Assembly (NCBI GenBank): GCA_977006965.1
Contig: OZ345367.1
Span: 806,001 to 870,000 of the forward strand
Source of the DNA: Phymatolithon calcareum
Lineage: Eukaryota; Rhodophyta; Florideophyceae; Hapalidiales
DNA length: 64,000 nucleotides
Reading direction: 5' to 3'
Program-made: the position numbers and the translations under genes
Shown: positions 10,559 through 20,200 of the stretch, in pieces
How positions within the stretch are numbered: the first letter of the stretch is position 1
How the letters are laid out: each line of letters opens with the position of its first letter
Notes under the pieces: generated by a model
What the model was told of the DNA's origin: nothing
The model's database searches: none
The model's input: the letters and a program-made list of their open reading frames with translations, nothing else

Positions 10559-12322
10559 CTATTCTCCAATATCTTTTCTCGGTGAGTCATTAGATGACGG
10601 TAAGTTGATATCGAAAGATTGTCCATCGAAACTCTTCGGAGTAACCGATTTAGAGAAAAGAGACCGCGAAAGTGGATGACTAGCCCAGAGCACGGCTTCT
10701 TCTGAATGCTCAATAGCTGCTGATGAAGCTTCTATTGGATTAGACATAGGAAGACGTCGCAAGTCATCATTCTCTTGATTAAGGTCGAGCTCGATCTTTT
10801 CCATCTCGTATAGCAAAGCCGTAGAAGGTACCATGCGAATGTCTTCATATGCTACGAGAATCTTGTGAGCAGAGCCTTTTGAATTTCGAGATACCTCAAC
10901 CATGTGCTCCTTCGCGTCGGCAACAAAGCCGATTTTCCATGTTCCTTGCTTATTCCCTTTAACGAAGTAGTACAGTGGTGTACCTTTTGGAAGAAGATTT
11001 CTCTTCATTAAGCTCGGGGCTCTAGATGCAATCATGCGAGATATGGCTTTACGAGACATTTGTTCTTGATGTGCATCGAATATTTCCTTTGACACTGCGG
11101 TTTGAAGAAAACCAGCAATAGAAGGGTGATATCCTCGAGCGAGTTCAAAGCTACTGAGTTTTAAGTTTCCTCGCAACACATTGCAAAGGGATATAGCTTT
11201 CGAGAGAATAACAGGGCGTGGAATGGGAAACCCATGTAGAGCCTTAAAGCGCTCTGCGTCTTTCGCCAATCGCTGAACGATAAGACGAAGGCTATTATGC
11301 CTAGCTCGACGATCCCGATTTTGTTGTGGCGTCGAGCTGGACGAGGCTCAAATTTTGTTCCGCATGATTCAAGAGCTCCAATGAACGTGGAGTTTTTAAA
11401 TTCTGGATCAGCACAAAAAATTCGAGGAGGTCAATGCGAATTAACCCACAATTTTAGAAAGACTTCAGACGCAATATCCATATCCTTAGAGGAAAGAAGG
11501 CATGTTTCAGAATACCCAGTCGCCTTGTCCCTGGCGTGAAGAACTGGATTTCCACCAAGTTCTTGGATGAATAAAAAGTCATCTGTACGAGGTCGTTGAA
11601 CGTACGAAGATGCTTGTCGAAGGACACTTTCTTCGCACTGCTTGGTATCCCGGTAGTTTTGCAAATGGTGCATTTCTGAATCGCAATCTCCAATGCTTGC
11701 CGTAATGCAAGTTTCAATATACTCGCTTACTGACAAATGAGAATCATGTCCGGCAAGGAGAAATGAGTAAAAAGGTGAAGCTTGCAGGCGGAACATTTGC
11801 AATATCGCCCTTCATTAAATTTTGACGTATCGAGCCGGTCGATTGATGCGCGCAATGATTTCACTGACGAGAAATAGTGCGAAAAAGACTTCTTCTGCGA
11901 CGGAACGACCATAAGAAATGTGCGAACTACTCTGTCCATTTCGACGTTATAGAGAGGCAGAGTAAGTTGCACAGAAGAGAGTTTTGCAACTTTGGGGGGA
12001 ATAATTAGGACTTCTTTGCTGTTAATAAGATCGGATTGATATAGCGCGTCATTTCCAACAAGAAGTAGTCCATCTCCCAAAAAAACATAGAATGGCATTT
12101 CAAAGCGAGTACCATTGAGATCAATAAGCGGTAGCTTCCACAAAGCGAAGACAATTTTGCATCACTGCAATTCATGCCATATCCGTGGTAAAATGGTTCA
12201 CAATCAAGACGATGCAACTCCAGAGGAACGTTCAACGCAATGCATAAGGCGGCTGCTGAACGAACACCACCAACATTTCGACCACAGCCGGTGTCTATCA
12301 ATGGGTTCGGATCCCTTGACAT
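10559..12322 (-). pseudogene. copia protease–integrase region, frameshifted
   Basis: Pieces of a copia protease and integrase follow one another in shifting frames. The protease active site is in NPLIDTGCGRNVGG (near 12300), and its second half (PLIDLNGTRFEMPFYVFLGD) is in another frame. The GAG-pre-integrase zinc site (CKCSACK, later CTICKTTG) and the first integrase Asp region (ATGYSETCLLSSKDM) follow. The core continues with ADPEF and RPARRHNKIGIVE at about 11290-11410, then the frame 11269-10559 with LSSFELARGYHPSI. The integrase would insert the cDNA. The frame changes and stops make this a pseudogene. Confidence 0.8.
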
Positions 12323-12372
12323 TGGACATAGGTCAGAAACGGCCCCCTGTCCAGAAGTGAAACTTCTCTGGA

Positions 12373-13395
12373 CTAGGAGCCCCTGCGGAAAAAATTCATT
12401 CCATCTTTTTCATTGCTTTTTGAGCCTGTCTCATTGTATTTGCCTTCATTCCGACGCTTTTTGGTGAAGAGACTAGTAGATTTACAAGAAATGTCTCCTC
12501 GGCTGTGATCATCGGCGCCATAGTCGAAAAAGAATCTTTGATTCATCCGTTTCTTTACATTTTGCACCTTTCATGATTTCGGTTGAGAAGGTGCGGAGGA
12601 AAGCATCGATCTAGAAGCAGTCTGCTTCTTTTTGGGCGGGTTTAGCGGAGGAATTGAGCGTTCTGCTCTGAGCTCTCTTAAACCAGCTAACATGGCAGAC
12701 TGAACCATAGAGTTAATTTCATCTCGAGTGAAAATAGTCTTTTCCTGTTCTGTGCTTGACTGTTCAAGAGATCGAATCACGTAGAATGCGTCATCAAGAG
12801 TGATTGGAGCTCTGGGAGATGCAATTGAGCTTCGGCATGAAGATCGTCTCTGAGAGTCCGGAGGAGCTGTTGACCTCGTAATGACTCCAGTGAGCAGCTC
12901 AAGTGCTTGGTTGATAGCTGAATGCACTTGTTGGAGCTTCTCAGTTGGGGAAAGAATGTCTTCATCTTCAGTCATTTGACTAAGTGACAATCCCGAAGTG
13001 AGGTTTTCCTTCACATTCTCTAAGTCCTCGGAGTCTTGATATGTCATGGCATATGGTGCCTTCTTCTCGTTATCCTTTCGAGACTGAGCAGCGTTGATTA
13101 ACTGAATCTTCGCGCGCTGATGATTAGTCTCTCCAAGATTAGCGTTCCCGAGTAACGTTATAGCGATGACTTCGCCAACTTGAGATGAAGAGGACACCCC
13201 TGCATGGATTAAGTGCTGCGAAGCAAGACCATGGAACCGAGAAACAAACTGCGTGAGCGATTCATTCTTTTTTCGCTTGTACTTCACAACTCTGTCGAAC
13301 AAGCGAGTAATGACGACGATCGGAGGCTCAACCGCGATGAGGTTCACAATTTCCCAGACGGCGGCAACCTGGTCGTCTTGCTTATAATCAATCAA
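12373..13395 (-). pseudogene. copia gag (capsid) with broken zinc knuckle
   Basis: A 274-codon frame (13395-12571) matches copia-type Gag: LFDRVVKYKRKKNESLTQFV followed by EVIAITLLGNANL is the conserved capsid helix region, then a Ser/Pro-rich tail. A TGA ends it. The same frame reopens at 12570 and contains FFFDYGADDHSRGD, the place of the CCHC nucleic-acid-binding knuckle. The first two cysteines are replaced by Phe and Tyr, and the His remains. Gag would build the virus-like particle and package RNA. The start lies close to the 5' LTR, as expected. Confidence 0.75.
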
Positions 13396-13621
13396 CTTGC
13401 TCTCCTGAGCGTGATCAACGATTGACTGCTGTGCAACTGGAAGAGCTCGGTCATAAAGATGACGACCGAGAGTGGCAAAGAGCTTGTCTTCGCCTCTTGC
13501 AGCTCCGACCGTAATTAAATCGACACAATTCTCGACACTTTTCCGCCAGGCGTAAAGATCCAGGCGCGGCGAGGACTTGGGCGGATCGGCAATACCGCGT
13601 ACGGCACCTGACTCTGACCCT

Positions 13622-13631
13622 GGCCCATAAC
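13622..13631 (-). promoter_or_regulatory. copia primer binding site, half-tRNA type
   Basis: Directly inside the 5' LTR the minus strand reads GTTATGGGCC. This is complementary to the anticodon arm of eukaryotic initiator tRNA-Met (GGCCCAUAAC), not to a tRNA 3' end. Drosophila copia is known to prime from such a 5' half-tRNA. The match is 10 nt, then continues with a gap. Confidence 0.6.
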
Positions 13632-13957
13632 TGTGATAGGCTAAGACCTATGACACGTAGCGCAGTGTAGGGTCTAGTGCGTGCACGTACACGCGACAAA
13701 GAGAACGAGCAGAACCCCCGGAGGACAATCGAGCTCTTCCGGTATTTATTAGAGTCAGGGGCTGAACTCCAGCGATAAGCCGAGACGAAAGAGCAAAGAG
13801 CAGCAAGGTGAGTGTGTTCGTCTTGTTCTCTGCTTGGCTTCTCGTACAAGAAGCTGAGCGCACGCGAAGATGTAGAAGTGAGATTTCAATATGACAACTA
13901 ACACGAAAATATCCTGTTATGATAAATGCCACGTGGAACGATATGATCAACAACATT
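13632..13957 (-). repeat. copia 5' LTR (internally shortened)
   Basis: Matches the ends of the 6479-7211 LTR closely but lacks its central 410 bp. The outer end has a few extra bases (GATCAACAACATT) before the target duplication ACAGT at 13958-13962. Confidence 0.85.
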
Positions 13958-14132
13958 ACAGTACTTGATTCAGTGGACTCGTTTTGCATTGCTGTCAATG
14001 AGTTTTTTGAGAAAGTAACTGTTTAGGTAGATGGACAGGAAGACCTGCAGGGGCACCAGTGCATACGTTAATTATGCAAAAAGGCCCAATCTACTGCAAG
14101 ATCACTGAAAACGCCATTTTCCGCAACTCCCC
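13958..14132. repeat. foldback element, right arm end
   Basis: Reverse complement of about 4791-4975, with the outer end CCGCAACTCCCC. It restores the foldback arm after the copia insertion and so proves the insertion order: foldback first, copia later. Confidence 0.8.
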
Positions 14133-14361
14133 GATAGGTTATTGCAACTATGTCAATGAAATCTGGATCAGAATTTTTACGAGAGTGTACCGCGCTCTAT
14201 ATTTCTAATGGAGACCTCTTTTTATACCGTTTTTGCACATTTGGTATATCAACGCACCTTCATGATTCGCCATGCGTTTTCGGAACAATTCTCGATCTTC
14301 GAATTGAAAACACGACAACACTGGCACGGATGATGGATGCTTGGGTCTCGCGCAAGTTCTG

Positions 14362-14857
14362 TGTAGTAGTATGGATGGGTGGCCCTGAGGCCTTGCTTTT
14401 CCCCGACCATTACAGCCCACATGGGCTTACACGCTGTGCCCTCGACTCCGTCGTCCCCTTTGTTTAGGTTTATTTCTAGTATGATAAGACCGATTTGGTA
14501 ATATATGGCGGGCTTTTGGCCGCCGGCCCTCAGTAAAAGGGGCAACCCGTGTTTGGTCCAGATCGACCGTCTTCAGTTCCAACCTTCGCGGACCTTTCGC
14601 CTCAGGGAAGGCCTCGCGTACGACCTCGACTCTACGCCGTCGGTCGAGCCTCGGTCCTAGGACCCGCGCCCCTGTGTCTGCGTACGGACGTTGGTGTCCT
14701 CTTGCGATTGGACCCCAAGTCCGTGTGTGTGTTTTGTTGTTTGCTCTGCCACTATCCTCCATCGGGAGAGACCAATCGCTGGAGCCTTGCCCGGCCTCAA
14801 CGGCCAACCGTTCCCGAACTACTTAGAGGCGTCGATCCGCCGATCTACGCTACCACA
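14362..14857. mobile_element. solo LTR with 5-bp target-site duplication
   Basis: This 496-bp GC-rich block begins TGTAGTAG and ends CTACCACA (TG...CA, near-inverted ends). It is flanked by TTCTG at 14357-14361 and 14858-14862. The paralogous unit near 5720 has a single TTCTG at the same place and no insert. Ends, duplication and empty site together identify a solo LTR left by recombination. It contains no coding frame. Confidence 0.88.
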
Positions 14858-14975
14858 TTCTGAGTGAAATCAAGTGCCGAAGCTTCTTGCGGTGCCACGG
14901 TGTGGAACACGGAACATGATTGTGGCCCAGGTCTTCCCACTTTTTCGTGTGCTTCTAAGGACCGATGAACGAATA

Positions 14976-15149
14976 GTTCCTAACCGGGAAAATGGAAAAT
15001 TGAGAAAATGAGAACGTCAACATGTCCAATAGAATACGTGCACTTGTGGAATTTGAACTTGAAGGAAGCAGAAGAAGTAAAATTTCACAAATGCAGGTAT
15101 TCTATTGGACGTACTCGTGTTCTCAATTTCTCATTTCCCGGTTGGGAAC
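14976..15149. mobile_element. TA-flanked MITE with long inverted ends
   Basis: A 174-bp element. GTTCCTAACCGGGAAA at the left and CATTTCCCGGTTGGGAAC at the right start imperfect inverted repeats of about 60 bp that include GTCCAATAGAATAC and its complement. TA dinucleotides flank it at 14974-14975 and 15150-15151, as for Tc1/mariner-type MITEs. Its right TA is shared with the adjacent pogo-like element. Confidence 0.75.
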
Positions 15150-15330
15150 TACAGTCAGACCTCGATAAATGGAACCTCTTTTTTAGAATAACCTCGGTTA
15201 TCAGCATAATCGGGTGCTCCACGAATACCGTATCCGACTAAATTTAACGAAAATTAAAGGATTATAGAATATTTGATAGGGGGATTACGTCATGTTCGAG
15301 GTCACGGGGCATACCTTAAATTTTGTTATA

Positions 15331-16076
15331 CAGTCGAACCTGTATAGCTGGAACCCGTATAGCTGCAAAACCTGCATTCGTGCAATTGAATCGCCTACAC
15401 CGATTTGGTATATGCCGAAAAGTAACTAAATTTAAACCTACCTTGCAAACTGCATTAGTGCAACTGAAGGGAATGCCACCTTTAATTTTGAATAAAATTT
15501 TGATAGCACGGATTGCAACAGAGACTGGCTCTCGTCATAAATCGTGCAGGGCTGCTTGCCAAGGAAGTTCCATGTGCTATATAGAATAGCGTTATTTGGT
15601 GATGCTCATCCCTGCAGGAAACACCACTGCGCATACCTCGTCAGCCCAAATGAGGAGGATGACTGCATCGCAGATGTGGAAGAGGCGACACTTGTCGGCG
15701 ATATCCTGCATGAAATGAATCCTGTTGAGACCAGCGAAGCCGCTGAGAGTGTTGAACAGGAGAACAAGCCGAAATTGTCGCTTGCTGAGCAGTTGCGTCA
15801 TCTGAGTTTGGCAGTAGAGATCATGGACGAGAGAGGAGAGTGTTTGTGGTCTGTGCGGCGCGCCATCCACGCATCGAAACGTACAGTAAGATTCGCTCCG
15901 ACCACAAGAAGGGGCTCCAGCAGAGAAAGGTCACTGATTGGTTCAACTGAGCCTCGGGGACGATTGGGTAGAATGTTTCTGTAGCCCCTTATGATAAAGC
16001 CGCCAAGACTGCAAAACCTTTATTACTGCATACCAACCTGCTTTACCGCCGTGTTGCAGCTATACAGGTTCGACTG
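15331..16076. mobile_element. pogo/Tc1-like element, inner, deletion derivative
   Basis: Perfect 20-bp inverted ends (CAGTCGAACCTGTATAGCTG) with TA at 15329-15330 and 16077-16078. The 746-bp body keeps only the end of a transposase-like frame. It is nested in the 15152-16922 element. Confidence 0.85.
15544..15984 (+). pseudogene. pogo transposase C-terminal remnant
   Basis: A 146-codon frame inside the inner pogo-like element. It has an acidic linker (EEDDCIADVEEATLVGDIL) followed by a helical stretch (KLSLAEQLRHLSLAVEIM). Acidic linkers followed by helices of this sort are common downstream of the DDE catalytic domain in pogo/CENP-B-like transposases. No catalytic motif is left. Start and 5' half are missing, so it cannot make a transposase. 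The assignment rests mainly on the surrounding TIRs and is moderate. Confidence 0.4.
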
Positions 16077-16259
16077 TAATTTTGTTTAGCGTACACGGAG
16101 CATATCCTCACTCGTATAATACTGTAAGTACTTTTCATTTTTCTCCTGCCATTGGCATACAGTACAGTATACTGTGGCTACTGTTCGGCACACGTGTGAT
16201 CCAAAACTTATGATTCAAAATTCGACTTGAGAATAACCTCGATGTTGAGAATATTGGAC

Positions 16260-16872
16260 CAGGGGAATGTTAAGGGGGGAGAAACGCGAACTTCGCAAGT
16301 TACATAAATTTAATTGTGAAAGATGCCCCTTCGTGTGCCCACTGGATTATGAGTCAATAAGATAATCAAATTTTTTTCGACTAAGTAGGGTAGTGACAAT
16401 GCTGCGACGGGTCCGTCTTGTTGTGTCCGCCAATAGGCTGGTGACAGGACACGATTGACGGTGAAGTGCATTACGTCAGAGCGCTAAATGTTGAGCTTCA
16501 GGACGATGCGAATTTTTGGCACATGTGAGGACATGCAGTGAAAACTGATGGACGTGTGTGCACGTGATAGGGGGAAAGCGCGAAAATTCGGATTACCTCC
16601 AGCAAACCTTTGTGCACTGCAGGCACAGTGCCCTCGTTCACCTTTATTTCCTATTATTTCTCTCCACAAAGCCAGTCCTGCAACGAGAACTACCGCTACA
16701 TTGGCAGCTCCCAATGTTCATGCCAACAGACGTTAATTTTTCCCATTAGAAACGTGCATGTATGATACATTTTCACATCGCGTGAAAAGCTTCATAGAAA
16801 TTGTATGGACCCATTTTTAGAAACGCAGTATGATAACCGGTTTGCGTTACTCCCCCCCTTAACATTCCCCTG
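16260..16872. mobile_element. hAT-like MITE with 7–8-bp target duplication
   Basis: The ends CAGGGGAATGTTAAGG and their complement bound a 613-bp non-coding element. ATTGGAC(C) lies directly on both sides (16253-16259 and 16873-16879), consistent with the 8-bp hAT duplication within one base. It belongs to the same family as 3914-4791. Confidence 0.75.
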
Positions 16873-17215
16873 ATTGGACCATTCCACATTGCCCATCCAT
16901 TTCTCATATCGAGGTCTGACTGTATTCGTTCATCGGCCCTAATAACGTAACGTGTCAGAAAGTATAATATCCCAAAAACTGTGCTTCTCACAGTAAGCTC
17001 AATTTTTTCTATTTTACATATAAGACCAGAAAACGGGATTTCCCGCAACTCCCTGCCCAGTTTCGCCTACTGTATGCCGAGGTTCGAATTATTTCCCGCA
17101 ATGTTGATGTACAGTACAACTGCACAATGTTCTGAAGAGCTTCAGTCGCATAGTGCTGCTCTTCGTCGCCACGCCCTTATGAACACTGAACCTTTCTCTA
17201 TTTCCTAATTTTTGC

Positions 17216-20200
17216 ATGTCCGAGAACCAACTTCAGTACTCGTCAATGAACAGTTCCGCACATATTCCCGCCATGTCGCCAACTCCGAATGTGCCTGAAA
17301 ATTTATTTCCGAAAGCCTTGGTTTACCAGTCAGAGGAAAACGCGCGGTCGACACAGGTCAGCCCCCGGAAAGCGTGGCTTGCTTTCGCGAGCGCCCTGCG
17401 CTGGAAGTACGTCAAGGATGCCGCCAACTTGGAAGCCCCACTCACGCTGTTGGACTTTCGCTGCGATGAGTGTCTCGTACTTGACCGGCTTCCCACGGAC
17501 GCCGCTTGGAAACATGTCGAAGATGCGGTGCGCCCGTTCCAAGGCAACACAGATGGAGGTCCAGCGCTTTGCGTTTCCGGTCGATCACCATCACGTATCC
17601 CAGTCGTGCGCGGCAGAAAGACCGTCGTCATCGTCGCCAGCTCTGAGAGTGAGAGAAGTGACTGGATCAGTACTCTGCGAGTCCGAATTGCGCCATGGAA
17701 GGCATTGATGGAGATATACAGAACGCTAGTTTCTAGTAGAGTCTCGAGCGGTGTCCCGGTCCTCGCGATTGCCAGTGTTATTCACGATCAAGTTGCATCA
17801 AAACGCCATTTGATCGTGCCCCCTGTCTCGGCCGCCGCTGGAACTTCGCACTGTAGTGATAGTGGTTCTGGGTCTCCCACTTTACGATTGGCCAATGCCC
17901 TGGATTCTTCGAGCAGAATTCCAGAGTTCGTGGAGTCAGTGGCTATCATTGTCAAGGTACTCCGTGAAAGCGTACCGAATGTTGCGGAGACGGCTGAAAG
18001 AGTCGCCGACGTCGCCAAGTGTGTTACCGTGGTGGGCGCAGCTTTTCAGGTGGTAGCGCTTGGAGCAAGACTCGCGCACATGGTGTGTGAAGGAGCTCGC
18101 GGCCGCCAAATTCTGCCAAGACTTCACTCAGAGCTTGAAATGCTATCGGTCGCCGCATCGGAAAGCACAATTGCTGTTCTGAATCCCGAGGCAGGAATCG
18201 ACGACTTGCGCATTGAAGCCATTTTCAAGTTTCAGGAAGAGTGCCTGCAGATTCTCGAAGGCATAGAAGATCAGCTGATGCGAGGCAAAGTCTGGCAAGC
18301 GATGAGCGCGGGTATGGTGAGCGATGCTGAGTCGAAGGTAAAATCATTTCATGAGAGATTGGTCGCCATCCGGAATACCGGTGATGTCGCGATCGTCAAG
18401 GTTGCTGTCGACGAAATGAAGAGGGAGATTGATAAGAACCAAACGTTAGGCAATGTTGGCAGCAGTGGTTATAATGGGGATGTTTTGCCTATGCCGAGTC
18501 TCTCACCATACTTTGTTGGTCGTGGCAAGGAACGAGAGAAATTGCAAAAAATATTGCAACGCTTCGGAAGCGCCGCCATTACTCAGTATGGAGGTGCTGG
18601 GAAAACACAGTTGATGGTGTCTTTTGCCGAGTCAGCGCGAAGGAACGGGCTTGTACCTGGTGGTGCGTTTTGGGTCTCAGTGGCGGGCAATGAGGCTCAA
18701 ATATTGTCGTCAGTGGGAGATTTCGCGCAACGACTCGGTCGGGTTTATTTTCCTGAAAGCAAGAGATCCAGTGTTGGACCGGTCATTGGGGCGTTACGTC
18801 GAGCACTGGACAGTGTAGAAGGTCGTTGGATGCTTTGTTTGGACAACGCTGACGACGAAGAGGCCGCTGAAGTTCTCCGAGAGATTGCTAAATTAGCAGA
18901 AGGAGAGTGCGGTTGGGTGATCGTGACGTCAAGACGGGGGGATCCCATGCTATGGTCTGGACTGGCGGAGGGGCAGATGCTGAAGTTATCGCCATTAGAG
19001 GAGGAGGACGCCATGTGTGTACTATTGAAATTCAAGAATGAGGAAAGCAGGACGGCCAATAGCGATACAGCGATATACTCGGCTCTGAAACGTCTAAAAT
19101 ATGAAGATCCCGAGGAGTATCGTGCACTCATCGACCTTGGCGGGGGAAAGGAGATCTATGGTCTCGCGGGCCTTCCTTTAGCCCTAGTGCAGGCTGGGAG
19201 CTACATTGCAAGCGCGGGAATAACATTTGCCGAATATGTTGAGGTGTACAAGAAACAGTGGAAAAACGAAGACTTGTCGTCAGTCTTTCGCAAAGCAATG
19301 AAGTCACATGGCGTACGTGAGGAGCAAAGAGCGATTTGGACGACATGGAAAGTCAATATGTCTAAGCTGAACCTGCTTTCGAGAAGTGTCCTACGTACTG
19401 TTGCAATGTTGGGTGACAGAGGCATTCCGGAGGGTCTGATGAAGCGCGTCGTAATGGAATGTTCTCGGGATGAGTCGATGGGTGAAAGTTCGAATCTTCC
19501 TTATTTCAACATTGTGAAGCTCGAACTGGTGAATGAGGCATCCCTGTTGTCGATGGAAAAAGAGAGTGGGACAAGCAAACATACAGTCTTCAGGCTGCAC
19601 ACAATGATTCGACTTTGTGTTCGAACAGATGCGGGGACAGAGCGTCGTGCATGTCAGAGTCGTGCGCTGCGAGCAGTGCATGCGTGCGTATCGCAGGTTC
19701 TGGAGGAGGACGGATTTAAGTTCAATTCTTTGCCTGGTGTGTATGTGGAATCGATGCGATATCTGCTACCTCATGCAGTCAGTGTTGTGAAAGAGCAGAT
19801 GCAGGTGAGCAGACGGATTGCAATGGAGATGTTTGCAACCAAATCAGAGCCACTTGCCAATTTTGCGATTGATATGTTGCTTTCAAGCGGACGAGCAAGG
19901 GAGGCTGATGATCTTTGTTCCATAGTGCTTCCATTAGTATCTTGGGAAGATAGAAAACTGGACATGCGAGAACTTGCGTCCAAACTTGTTTTCGCGCTCA
20001 CGTGCGTGGGGACGATTGAGGAAACAAAGCGACAGCAAGATCGGGAAAAGTGGTTCAAATACATCCTTCTTCGCAGTAGAGCTCGCTATGCCATTGGGGA
20101 ATTCAGGGACTCAGAGAACGACGCGCGAAATGCACTTCGTAAGATTCAGAGTGGAGGCCAAAATTGGCATACGCAGCCAGCGGTAAGTATTCGTCGACAT

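Larger units (their letters stand above)
6479..13957 (-). mobile_element. Ty1/copia LTR retrotransposon, degenerate
   Basis: Direct repeats at 6479-7211 and 13632-13957 bound a minus-strand gag-PR-IN-RT-RNaseH order, the copia order. Host flanks on the two sides are contiguous in the foldback paralog: the left flank ends GCAGT (6474-6478) and the right flank resumes ACAGT (13958-13962), a 5-bp target duplication with one mismatch. A purine tract lies just inside the 3' LTR and an initiator-tRNA-complementary site just inside the 5' LTR. The reading frames carry many stops and frameshifts, so the copy cannot move on its own. About 1.75 kb between the end of RNase H (8978) and the 3' LTR holds frames on the opposite strand. 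Confidence 0.92.
15152..16922. mobile_element. pogo/Tc1-like element, outer, with two nested inserts
   Basis: The left end CAGTCAGACCTCGATA and the right end (reverse-complemented) CAGTCAGACCTCGATA are identical over 16 bp. TA occurs on both sides (15150-15151, 16923-16924). CAGT ends with a TA target suggest the pogo/Tigger group. The element contains another pogo-like copy (15331-16076) and a hAT-like MITE (16260-16872). No transposase of its own is left. Its flanks (14959-14973 and 16925-16939) are inverted copies of each other, so the element and the MITE sit in the centre of a short palindrome. Confidence 0.75.
14133..17056 (+). repeat. core repeat unit, copy 2, split by nested insertions
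   Basis: The core unit seen intact at 5508-5993 (opposite strand) is found here in pieces: 14133-14361, 14863 to about 14958, and about 16971-17056. Removing the inserts restores a continuous copy ending in GGGATTTCCCGCAACTCCC. The inserts are a solo LTR and a 2-kb block holding a MITE, two pogo-like elements and a hAT element. The unit ends only 160 bp upstream of the NLR start codon. Confidence 0.75.

Noticed and set aside
14362-14400. Similarity to the box C region of 5S rRNA (GTAGTAGTATGGATGGGTG)
   Set aside because: The rest of 5S rRNA is absent, and the block has LTR ends with a target duplication, so it is not a 5S gene or a 5S-derived SINE.
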